This document shows positions 54,724-64,000 of a stretch of 64,000 nucleotides of DNA, piece by piece. Both the position numbers and the translations under genes were made by a program. Every line of letters starts with the position of its first letter. The stretch's first letter is position 1. Source of the stretch: Acanthococcus lagerstroemiae (lineage: Eukaryota; Arthropoda; Insecta; Hemiptera; Eriococcidae); contig CM063111.1 of NCBI GenBank assembly GCA_031841125.1, positions 40,932,955-40,996,954 of the forward strand. The letters run 5' to 3'. A model generated the notes under the pieces. That model made no database searches and was not told the origin of the DNA. It was given only the letters and a program-made list of their open reading frames with translations.

Positions 54724-56432
54724 TCATGAATTCACATCGTTGATTCGTATGTTCGGGTTTAATCGCGGATCGAACATAGGATCGTCCACGTCTGAAGTTC
54801 GCATGCCCAGTCTCTCTAGAATCAACATGAATATAAAAAAGCACACGAACAGAAACACAGCCACAGCGACGTATCGTCGATACTTATGCCTGAAGTAGAA
54901 CTGGAAATATTTCGACTTCTTGGCGCACCTGAAACAAGGAAATAAAATTCAGAGGAATCGATAGTGATCATTGGTCGACGATGCCGTCGAAATGGGCTGA
55001 TTCAACCATAAGGCGATATCCTCAAGCTCTGCCACCTCCATAGTAAGAAAACTCTATCAATGCCGTTTCCGATGTACAGACATACGAAGATAAATTTTCA
55101 CAACACACTTCAGCCATAATCAGCAAACGGTAACGATATACACACAATTGGTTAAATTAAGTAACTGGTTGCTGATACTTACATATGGAAGCGCGTAAAT
55201 TTTTCTGACATCGTTCTTCGTTCGTACTTGTTATCATCGTGATCCAAAGATTTGGGCAGTAATTTCTTTGTTTCTGAAGCGTGAGTCAGTCTGCGAGGGA
55301 CGTTATCGGGAAATTTATTTCCTAAAATCAAAACGGCGTGTCTATTTCAATAAACTTTTTTCGATTTTCATGCAACTATGTACACTCAAGTTGCGAAATT
55401 TACCAAACGCATCCAAATTATTATATGTACGATTGTTTTGCTCTTCGATGTGCACGATTGTATCGGCTGATTTCTGTTCCGAGCGATTCTCGCGATGGAC
55501 ATTGTTAGTTTGACTGTGTCCGGGATCTTGAATCGTGTTACGTTTCACGCACTGCTCTTCGGCCAACTATAAAATCAGAAAATCTTTATTCAGCATAATT
55601 GATAGTACTCGAGGGTGACCATCTACTGCTTGACTAGTAAAAGGCTAAAATGAATCACAGATCAATTGAAAATCAAAAAAAATTTACCATAAGTTACAAA
55701 CTGAAGGAATCAATGTTTCATTACTCATAACTCACAAGACTGTAATTTTAACTGAGTACAATTTTGAAAGTATTATCAGAATACGATTACAGCCATGTAA
55801 AGCATTCTATTCTGGAGATAATGTCGTGCGATTCAAATCATTATCTTCATCGAATAAATCTAGTTTTTACTCACCAATGGTAACCCCAGACCAGTACGAG
55901 CCCAATTAACGTTTTCAAACTTTTGTCGAAGAACATCAGCAACTGGAGAAACAAGATTCGACGAAGGAAATATCGGTGAATTACAAGACGGACATGTGTA
56001 TCCAGCTGGAGCGATTGTGTCTGGTAACTGTCTGGCGTAGTGGTCCAGGCAGTGCCAGTGGAATACATCTACCACAACGCAAATTGTATTACTTTTCACA
56101 GTTCAGCAGCAACTGCTAAGGATGCAAAATCTAAAATACTTACGGTAGCAGACTAATCGTACACATTCATCATCGCTCAATTTTTGCGTGCACAATTCGC
56201 ATATAGGGTTGTAATCACCATCTTGAAGCCATTTCAGGTATGATAACACCACGCACTAAAATGATTTTACATGAATTATTGCAGCATCCATATATAATAG
56301 CGTAAATTACGTAATATGATGATATCTTACCTTCGGGTGGTTAGTTATCATACAGTTTTCACAGACGTTTACTCGGTGCTCGTAGCAGAACTGGTTGGTA
56401 ACTTTTCGTTTTGGACACTTACAAAGACCCAT
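54724..56432 (-). CDS. ZFPL1: Zinc finger protein-like 1, cis-Golgi membrane protein
   Basis: ZFPL1 is a tail-anchored-like cis-Golgi protein that binds GM130 in vertebrates. Six exons were read: 56331-56432, 56144-56255, 55875-56068, 55404-55566, 55183-55321 and 54724-54928, with all phases consistent, giving 304 residues (human 310). The N-terminus [13 protein letters not shown] and [13 protein letters not shown] form the first zinc-binding unit. The second is CELC...[21 protein letters not shown] and [10 protein letters not shown], a RING-like arrangement. [11 protein letters not shown] follows, then a variable hydrophilic middle. Near the C-terminus [20 protein letters not shown] is a transmembrane segment, followed by a short tail with [14 protein letters not shown], the family ending. 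The match is close throughout. Its 3' end faces the dehydrogenase gene, leaving about 480 bp for both 3' UTRs. Confidence 0.95.
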
Positions 56433-57184
56433 GATGAACGTTGCTCAATGGACAATGAATATGGACTGAGAGATACAAAAATATAGAAAATTATATTCAA
56501 ATTTGAATACGGAAAGTGAATGTGGTGAACATGTCTTGAGCAGACTGCAGGGCTCTACTATGCACTGGCACTGGTGAACCGTTCAACACTTCAGTGCATC
56601 AATCAGTTACGAAAGATCCAGGTTTCACGACGATAGAAGAAAAGCGAAGTTTTAATTCGGTGTAATAATACGAAATCAAAAACCGTAGACGTGTTAGTTT
56701 TCTGATTATTTCAGTTTAGTTCAATATAGTAGTTTTGTAATGAGCTGTTTAGGTAATTTATTTATCATCAGTTTCCGTTTCCATACAACCTTATCAATTT
56801 TTCATTAACCAATCATAAATGATTTGACCTCTTTGGAGCATGAGACAATCAAAAAGGATTCTAAATGCGATCATTTACATGTAAATTAGGTCTTTTTTGT
56901 AAATACATTTCAATGCAAAATCTGTGGAGTGATTTTTTCCGTCAACGAAAAAAATGGAGGTTCTGCATCATCTATTTCTTTTATGCTCTAAGAGAAACTG
57001 CTACTCTCGTCGCTTCCCTTTCACTAAGGCTCTGTAGTTCCACATGGGTATACTAAACCGCCATTTTGGTTCAGCTTTTTGAAAACTTCCAGACAATGTT
57101 AATGGGCATTCATCACCATTTCTTCCAAAATTGATAACAGAAAAACTTACCCTGACTATAGCGCTCATACCAATTGCTGGAAAT

Positions 57185-57350
57185 AGAAATAAGCCATAAG
57201 TTTAAGCCAGCCATAAGTTTAAGCTATAAGCCATAAGCTTAAGCCAATCAATTCATAAGCTATAAGCTATAAGCATCAGCCATATTTTCAAGGTCGTAAG
57301 CAAAAGCCATAAGTTTAAGCTTTATTGATTGGCTTATCATCCCTGCTTCC
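57185..57350. repeat. TAAGCCATAAGC-rich repeat
   Basis: Dense TAAGCCATAAGTTTAAGC words, ending GATTGGCTTATCATCCCTG. Word structure and end recall the hAT-type MITE at 12396-12882 (CTGATTGGCTAAGCACCTCTG). The left end is not resolved, so it may be truncated. Confidence 0.5.
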
Positions 57351-57401
57351 AGAGCGAATGATACCGCGCGACCAAAGTGACTTACAGGGAGGTGGGCTCA
57401 C

Positions 57402-57552
57402 TTGGGTATGCAACCGGCCACAATTCTTCCCGTCTCACCCGTGCCCAAATTCACTTTGTGGATTGTGGAGCTGAAAATTAAATCTCCTTCTGATGGTGCC
57501 AGGGTTGCCACGGCCAACAAAAAAAAAGTAATGACGATATTTTTGCGGACAT
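57402..57552 (-). pseudogene. Possible secreted-protein first exon, frame broken in a T-run
   Basis: From ATG 57552 the frame reads MSAKISSLLFF and then meets a run of nine T. After the run a second frame continues LLAVATLAPSEGDLIF, STIHKVNLGTGETG and RIVAGCIPK, up to a donor-like GTGAGC. Together they look like a signal peptide followed by a mature N-terminus, separated by a one-base shift in the homopolymer. This may be a sequencing/assembly error, a real frameshift, or coincidence. I do not recognise the family. A 26-nt stretch at 57151-57176 with acceptor and donor could be the next exon. An hAT-like repeat lies between them. Confidence 0.3.
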
Positions 57553-58201
57553 ACAAGATGATGGTAAGGTCGCTAACTCCATGTCTAATCGGTTTAACAT
57601 AAGCAAAAAATGAAAGTCAAGAAATCATTAGCAATACAAGAGCAACTTGTACAGTAATCAAACAGGAACTCAGAATCACAGATGATGATTCATGAATCAG
57701 AGTGCCAAGTCTGTTGTACTACAAAGGACGATCAATGTTTTGATTACTCGATTACTGGATGAAGCGCAAATCTCTTGATTAGCCAAATTTCTATAATCAA
57801 TCGGTAATCACTCTAGAATTTTGTTACTATCCTGACCCAGAAAAACATTTTTAGGTTGAGGGGGCAAGCTGCCCCCTTGTCCTCGTTGGGAAGGTAACCA
57901 AAAGTACCTATGTAGGTGACCCTGCTTCTACAACTGGGGGATAATTTAACTCATTCATATAAAAAACGTGTAGCTAAAAGGAGTGATCTTGAACGCCTTT
58001 TGCGTGTTACAAAAATCGTTTTTAAAAGAAAGTCGGTTGAAATAATATCAGCAATAGCAATGAGTTATCAGGATAAAAAAAAAAATACCTCCATAGACAT
58101 TTTTTAAATGAAATTACGTGAAATTAAAAATCGCGAATTTTGATGTAGGTAGTAGAATATAGGGAAGCTGAAATAATCCCCCAGACGTTTCCAATGACAT
58201 G

Positions 58202-58457
58202 GGACGCTGTTCAGCAAGAGGGAACCAACTAACGTTTGTAAACAAAATGAGTTGTTAGTATCGTTGGAAAGAGGGTAAAACGGAGAATTTTCTAAAATTA
58301 GGCCCCCGATTCAAAAATGTATACTCACGTTGAAAAAAGCTTATCAGTAAACGACGCTGTGTCATATAGTTTCTACATATGGCTCTTTTGAACTTCAAAT
58401 CACGTGTTCTCAAAAATTGAATTTTGCTAGTTGGTTCCATCTTGCTGAACAGCGTCC
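58202..58457. mobile_element. GGACGCT inverted-repeat element, best complete copy
   Basis: 256 bp. The left end GGACGCTGTTCAGCAAGAGG and the following GAACCAACTA are mirrored at the right by TAGTTGGTTCCATCTTGCTG then AACAGCGTCC. The interior has AAAAAAGCTTATCAGTAAAC and ATCACGTGTTCTCAAAAA. The superfamily is unclear and no coding is present. Confidence 0.85.
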
Positions 58458-59616
58458 ATTGTGTTGAGGGTTACTTAATTTGCGTTAGTGTGTTACACTA
58501 GCGCTACCTAGAGGCAATGTCAACTTCTTAATAGCGACCTCCCTGAAGACAGCAGATATCAGAAATGAACAGAAATCAGATTACCTAACCAAAAACCATT
58601 CAGAAGGAAGCTAGTTCGCAATTTTTTTTGTCATTGGATTCATTTTTTTCATTATGTCGTTGACAAATGTCTAAAAACATAAAATATTATCAGGTCATCA
58701 CATTATTATCATTTATAATATTTACTTTGAGGAGGGGAAAAGACAAGGGAGCTTCTAAAAATTACTTGAATTTAAAATTATCTTTTTACTTCTACGAATT
58801 TATATTTTCATATTAATGCATTCCAAATTAAAAGATTGAAACATCAAAATTCTGCGTTCTGGTGAAGTGACTTACCAAGAAAAGAGACAGGAAACAAATC
58901 ACTGCATTTCACCAATACATATACCCTCCCCGGTTCATGTTTGTCAGTTTTGTATTATTTTATTCTGCTAACTGTAATCATGAAATCATGATAGCGCATA
59001 AAATAACCCTTTACTGTAACTGAAAAACATCCAGCTCATGTTCTTAACCAACTGAAAACGGTTACCTACCTATATTTATTTGATAACCGTTAACCCTAGG
59101 GTCATGCCATCTCTTACTCTAAAGTGCCAACATTAGGTCACCTCAAAACCGAAATCAACTTTCAAAAGTTTCAAAGTAATGTATAGAGGGAGACCTTGCT
59201 GACTAAAGTAATTTTTAATATCTGTTATAATAAGTAGGTGCTATCATTTGTATGAATGCGTGAGGTACAGAAGTTGAATCAAAATCATTATGAATAAAAA
59301 CGAATGTTACACATGTAATTGCATTTGATAAATTGTAAAACTTGATATGACTCACTCGTAAAATAATTAGTACGTACATTGTCTAATAATCATTCCTGCT
59401 TTCTAGAAACGTACCACGAATGAAGGGGTTCAAATTTCTGAATTTTGAAAAGAAAAAACATTCATACTCACTCTGGGATGAAACTTCATGTCCAGTTTTC
59501 AAACTTGACAAAAACAATCTCATTTTGTGTTCAATGTTTCGAACATCTTTTGGAGAGTATTAATTTGAAGACAGACCAAAATAGTCAAAGGGGAGCATCT
59601 ATAGGCATCTTTAAGT

Positions 59617-59793
59617 AGGGATACTAGACTATGATGAGTACTCTCGACCGCCATTTTAGTAGCAGAAGCCGAGAGTAAACACGTAACATATGTTGTGATA
59701 ATGATTTACGTTGTGATAAGTGATGTTTACTCCGTAGCTTCTGCTACTAAAATGGTGGTCGAGAGTACCAAGCGTGGTTCAGTATCTCTACTT
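59617..59793. mobile_element. Palindromic MITE
   Basis: GTAGGGATAC, TACTCTCGACCGCCATTTTA and GTAGCAGAAGC on the left are mirrored on the right through GCTTCTGCTAC, TAAAATGGTGGTCGAGAGTA and GTATCTCTAC. TTTAA flanks both sides. About 177 bp. Confidence 0.8.
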
Positions 59794-60608
59794 TAAGAGG
59801 ATAAATGGTGTATCGCCCCTTCCTTCATGATTGTCAACAATATTATTTTATCCAAAATGCTTTTCCCTCTAAAAATAAGGTGCTCCTCTTGAAAAAAGTC
59901 TGGTAGGTAGCTGGTAGCGCCCATGGGTTTACCCTGCTACCCATTCATACTTGCATCACTGTTTGAGTAAAATTTAATGTACAAGAAGAATGTAATTTAA
60001 GTCGCATGCCTCCTATTTACCGTGGTACCTATAACCTAAAAAGGACGAGTCCAGTAATAATCAATATACTGGCAAATTTAAGACTTCAGGAGAGCGCTGT
60101 AAATCGTTATAACTTGTAAAGTTGTAATAGACCGGCAGTTCCACAGTTACATATTACCGTATGCAAGATACTGAAGATACAACCTTCCTAATCACCGTTA
60201 CCGAGAAACTAAGAGTCTATATTTTAGCTCAAAACAATTTCTACCAGAAGGCAACTAGGAACTAGGTATTTAGCTCGGATTTGCGATAGTCCACTTCAAA
60301 GTAGGAAAAACTGAATAACAATTGAGGTTCAATTCAAATAATACATTATATATGTATTCACACACAATATATGTACTATCTTCTAAAAATACATGTGTAT
60401 GATGGGTTGCGGACCAAAAGTGCCAAAGTAAGTTTCAACCCGTATGTCCCAAAGATTAGTTCCAAAGAAGAAAAGTTCCACAAACGAATTTTTCCAAAAC
60501 TGAAAATTTCAGAAATATATTGCTCCAAAAATTGGGAAAAATTATCTGATGATAACTTAAAATTATGAAAGTAATGTGAATTTTACTAGAAATGAGTGTT
60601 TAATGTGT

Positions 60609-60906
60609 AAATTATAGCCTATGACTCGTAAATATTCCACGACGTTCCTTTCCCCTGCATATGCATTGTACTGCGTAACAATATTTCGAATTTTTCACTC
60701 GGTTTGCTGCCAGCGAGGGATGCGAGACTTTAGAATTTGCTGCCTTAGAGCTAATAATTATCGCTGCATCGTTTCAGTGGCTCCCTGCTCTTTCTGGAGC
60801 TCCATCAGAAAGGCGTACAAGCTGGGATGGTACAGACCAACGAGTAACTGGAATCGATTATGCCACCCTCCTGATGCATAATTAGTTCTACAACTTTGTT
60901 GCAGAA
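60609..60906 (-). pseudogene. MULE/FLYWCH-type transposase C-terminal relic
   Basis: The minus strand reads TNYASGGWHNRFQLLVGLYH, PSLYAFLMELQKEQGATE, a stop, LRQQILKSRIPRWQQTE, a stop, then KIRNIVTQYNAYAGER and VVEYLRVIG. The N-A-GWH-RFQ-LVG-HP--Y-FL--L-KEQ pattern and the Y-E-YLR ending match C-termini of MULE-derived proteins frequent in insect genomes. Two in-frame stops make it a relic. Confidence 0.6.
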
Positions 60907-62166
60907 CTGCGGGGGGGGGGGAGGTGAACAGGTACTCCTTTGTATCTTTCTTTGCGTTTACCGTGAACGTAAGTAACCTGCACGTACAGTATAAGAAATA
61001 GGCCTGAAAAATGCAATATACCAACGAAATGTAAAGGAAGAAAGATTGCGTAACTTATATCAAAATATTGAGCTGTAACTTGAAAATCCTCAGGAACCTA
61101 GGCGGTCGAGCATTATGTTGTTTTTTTCTTTTTGTTTGTTTTTAGGAAAAAGAATTCTATGGGAAATATCTACTTTGGAAAAAAATGCTTTGCACAAAAC
61201 ATACTTCGAAACATTAAAATACCATCAGAAATTTCTGCAATTGAAACTTTTCTTTGGGAAACTATCGGTCCTCAGTCGTACGATAATATAATGAGTTTCA
61301 CTTAAAAACCAACAATAAAACAATATTCACAGAATGTATGAAAATAACTTACAACAATGAGAAACTTGATACCGTATGAATTCTGCATTAACAATACTAA
61401 ACCTATGAAATGAATAGTCGTAGAAAAATATTACCTCAGGATACGAGATACAGATCGGTTGAAAATGATTTCCAATAGCAAATATAAGATTACTATACTT
61501 TCTGTTTCGGGATAGTATCTACATCTTAAATTTCGAACATATTTTACATCTTCGGATGTAAGAAATTTTAAAACCTTAAATAAAAATCTCAGACCCGCTA
61601 TCCTATCAATCGACATAATGACTCTGAAGAGTAGATACATTATTCTCAGACGTAACAAAACTGATCATATACCAACTAATACTGGATCATAAATGGTAAC
61701 TAGATTTAAGAAGCCAAACTGTTTGAGTTTAGGCTCAAACTTTTTTTCTTCATATATAATTGAATTCAGTTAATAAGCTAAGCAACTGCATGCAGTTATG
61801 CCAGTTTATTAGTTAATACTGGTCCTTAGATGTTATACATGAGATAAACACTTCATTTTTTATCGAAGTTATTTCTTCATTCTCTATGTTTTGTACATAA
61901 CTCATATTAGGCTACAAATTTAAAACATATCAATACTCTACACCAAGGACAGTCAATCTGTCACCAAATTTTAAATACCTTATACCTTACAGGTACTATT
62001 AAATTACTAAAACAAACCCCTTTAAATATTAAAAAAAAAAAGTATAATATAAAATTAAAACCCGAATATATTTACATTTTGGTATGAAAGAAAGACAAAT
62101 TTGATGGAAAATGTTCTGTCCAAATAATTCTACATTTTGGTACTTGACTCGAACAGTTGCAGTTTC

Positions 62167-63558
62167 CTAACTAGACGGAGTTATAGATTTGGAATTGTTA
62201 GTTTTTTCGAAGCTATTATTACTTACAGCTGAAGAAATACTACTTTCCTCAGCCACACTATCCTTCTTCCGTTCAAAGCCATGAACCTTTCTATGCTGAG
62301 ATAAATTAGAATTATTAATGAATGCTTTTCCACACACATTACATACGTATGGTTTAATCCCGGTGTGTGTTCGGACGTGTTGAGTCAAATTTGATGTCGT
62401 AGTGAATGACTTTTCACAAAATTTACATTTATATGGTTTTTCTCCAGTATGCACTTTCATATGCTGCATTAAATTCGACTTGTTACTGAATGCTTTGTCG
62501 CAGTTCGTGCAACAATATGGCTTGTCTCCGGTATGAGTGCGAGTGTGTTGTTTCAAATTTGATGTTGTTAAAAACGTTTTATTGCACAATTCGCAGACAT
62601 GCGTTTTCTCACCGGTATGAATTCGTACGTGCAAATTCAGCTCTGATTTATTCAGGAACATTTTCCCGCAGTACATGCACCTGTACACGATATCAGATGT
62701 ATGAATCCGCAAATGAAATAAAATGCTAGACCGGTCAGGATATGTCTTGTTACAAAAAGTACACGGGTAGTTTCGCTCCTCCGTCTGATTTGATAAACCA
62801 TGGGCATCATCAGTAATTATGGTTTCCTTTGACGAATGGAATTTCAAATGTTCTTGCAAGTAACGCTCAGTAACGAATGAACTATTGCAAAAAGCGCAAT
62901 GATAGGACGGGTCAGTAAAATGGGTTTTGAAATGCGTGTACCATTTTCCTTTGCTCGGGAAAGTTAGTTCGCAATAATCACAGCTTCGAGTTTTGCTGCG
63001 TTGACCGTGCACACTCATATGCGCTTCTAAATAATTTTCATCGGCCCATTCTTTATCGCATATGCTGCATTTGAATGATTTCTCGACGGTAGATTTATCA
63101 ACAAATGGAAGCTTCTTGAATTCATTATCAATTTGAGTTGAAGTGAAGTTTCCATCGACGGTCAGGTTTGCGGAAGATGGTAACTGCGTTGGTTCGGAGG
63201 TATTTAGTTCTATTTCAAGTAATAAACTGGGATTGTACTTGACGTTAGAATTGTTGAAACGGGTCACCTCTTCGACATTGTCGTTTGAATCATCTGACGG
63301 TTCAGTTTTCGGCGGGAAGGTATTTTTCAGCTTGGAAACATCAACTTGATCAACACTTTCAACTGCGTCAAAAGCGTTCGCCGGAAAATTCTGAATCGAG
63401 TTATTCAACAGCATTTGAGGCAGATTATAACTGAACAAGTAGTAATTTTGCGGCGGACAGTTCGGATTTGGTTTTGAAAACTGCAGCACGTCGTTATTCT
63501 TCCAGTTCCATGACGTATCATCAGCGACAATGGTCTCTGGTTTAACGGCGTCGTTCAT
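62167..63558 (-). CDS. C2H2 zinc finger protein with nine fingers, single exon
   Basis: A 463-residue open frame from ATG 63558, in a good start context (ATCCACCATGA). Residues 1-160 are acidic/Asn/Ser-rich without a recognised domain; I see no KRAB, ZAD or BTB. From about residue 162 nine C-x2-C-x12-H-x3-H fingers follow: FKCSIC, RSCDYC, YHCAFC, YPCTFC, YRCMYC, HVCELC, YCCTNC, YKCKFC and YVCNVC. Fingers 5 to 9 are joined by HTGEK/HTGDKP-type linkers, the hallmark of consecutive DNA-binding fingers; fingers 1 to 4 have irregular linkers. A Ser/Asn-rich tail of about 37 residues closes the protein. It is probably a nuclear sequence-specific DNA-binding regulator; the target is unknown. The frame is open upstream only through a TTG codon, so the ATG is preferred. 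A TTTATT (AATAAA on this strand) at 61805-61810 could be its poly(A) signal. Confidence 0.93.
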   Translation of the reverse strand: MNDAVKPETIVADDTSWNWKNNDVLQFSKPNPNCPPQNYYLFSYNLPQMLLNNSIQNFPANAFDAVESVDQVDVSKLKNTFPPKTEPSDDSNDNVEEVTRFNNSNVKYNPSLLLEIELNTSEPTQLPSSANLTVDGNFTSTQIDNEFKKLPFVDKSTVEKSFKCSICDKEWADENYLEAHMSVHGQRSKTRSCDYCELTFPSKGKWYTHFKTHFTDPSYHCAFCNSSFVTERYLQEHLKFHSSKETIITDDAHGLSNQTEERNYPCTFCNKTYPDRSSILFHLRIHTSDIVYRCMYCGKMFLNKSELNLHVRIHTGEKTHVCELCNKTFLTTSNLKQHTRTHTGDKPYCCTNCDKAFSNKSNLMQHMKVHTGEKPYKCKFCEKSFTTTSNLTQHVRTHTGIKPYVCNVCGKAFINNSNLSQHRKVHGFERKKDSVAEESSISSAVSNNSFEKTNNSKSITPSS

Positions 63559-63919
63559 GGTGGATTTCAAGGCAAAATAGTAGTGATTAATGCATGTTAC
63601 CTATTTAGCAAATGTTCAATTATACAGAGACAGAACAGCAATACTGACACAGCCGTACACAGACAGAAATAGATTTACACAATTACAGGAATATCACGGT
63701 ATATTCATGTACAATCGTATGAAAAATGCAAAACTACTATGGCGAAAACTTTGGCAAGTGCTAATCAGTTTAGACTAGTTTAGATGCTAATCACTACTTA
63801 TCCTTCGAACTCTTTTGATCAGGAACGTAAACACAAATTTCAGGGATTTGCGTATCCATAGAATATACTTCTTTTCATAGATTGATGGATCCTGATGACA
63901 ATGGCTTTGAATTCTAAAT
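63559..63919. promoter_or_regulatory. Upstream region of the zinc finger gene
   Basis: The 361 bp before the zinc finger ATG should contain its 5' UTR and promoter. If the exon at 63920 is real, this is a bidirectional promoter. No convincing TATA box or other motif is seen. Confidence 0.35.
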
Positions 63920-63987
63920 ATGCCCAGAAAAAAGAATCTAATAAAAGCGAGATTTAGGTCCTATTCTTCAGACGTTTCTGATGAAGT
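63920..63987 (+). CDS. Possible first coding exon of a divergent gene (partial)
   Basis: ATG 63920 opens a basic, Ser-rich stretch, MPRKKNLIKARFRSYSSD then VSDE, which runs into GTAAGT at 63988. It would lie 361 bp upstream of, and divergent from, the zinc finger gene, a common layout in compact animal gene pairs. The stretch is only 22 codons and the window ends 13 bases into the putative intron. It may be chance, and I do not recognise the protein. Confidence 0.28.
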
Positions 63988-64000
63988 GTAAGTTCGATTC

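Larger units (their letters stand above)
56433..62166. other. Intergenic region ZFPL1 - zinc finger gene
   Basis: 5.7 kb with MITEs, a MULE relic and the uncertain exon at 57402-57552. Bases 58500-59600, 59800-60350 and 60920-62160 show AT-rich DNA without a recognisable feature. Confidence 0.6.

Overview
The window is nuclear DNA of an animal, most likely an insect or other arthropod. Coding sequence is split by GT-AG introns, the DNA is AT-rich, and it is crowded with mariner, piggyBac-like, hAT-like and non-LTR remnants and fold-back elements. Nothing in the sequence fixes the species. There is no prokaryotic feature, CRISPR array, or convincing tRNA or rRNA gene. Exon boundaries were read by eye from splice sites, reading frame and remembered family motifs; no alignment was run.

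Left two thirds (1-42.6 kb): one minus-strand gene, adenylosuccinate synthetase (AdSS). Eight coding exons (379 codons) were found at 42456-42596, 42167-42269, 36280-36410, 26474-26622, 14948-15153, 14493-14647, 5151-5275 and 89-215. All splice phases agree, and the last exon(s) lie beyond base 1. Five introns of 4.9-11.3 kb hold almost only repeats. These include long fold-back palindromes (about 0.6-3.2, 3.2-5.05, 14.03-14.44, 27.4-29.4, 29.8-30.6, 30.8-31.5 and 33.9-34.8 kb), an hAT-type MITE with an 8-bp target duplication, a TTAA-flanked piggyBac-like element, a decayed mariner, a SINE-like insertion with a 17-bp target duplication, and fragments of LINE reverse transcriptase and RNase H.

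Right third (42.6-64 kb): a denser gene cluster. WDR20 (minus, 50019-52267, probably with an alternative last exon at 47777-47863) lies head-to-head with a membrane-anchored short-chain dehydrogenase (plus, 52880-54242). That gene converges on ZFPL1 (minus, 54724-56432). A nine-finger C2H2 protein (minus, 62167-63558) ends the set. A possible signal-peptide exon with a homopolymer frameshift (57402-57552) and a possible divergent first exon (63920-63987) are weaker calls. A roughly 250-bp inverted-repeat element starting GGACGCT occurs at least four times here and was not seen in the AdSS introns.

The genes look like unrelated housekeeping or regulatory genes: purine synthesis, deubiquitinase regulation, lipid/retinoid-type redox, cis-Golgi structure and transcription. 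They share no pathway. The most unusual material is repeat-derived: stacked long inverted repeats in AdSS introns, which should fold into double-stranded RNA when transcribed, and a row of three GAA-capped hairpins at 8646-8723.
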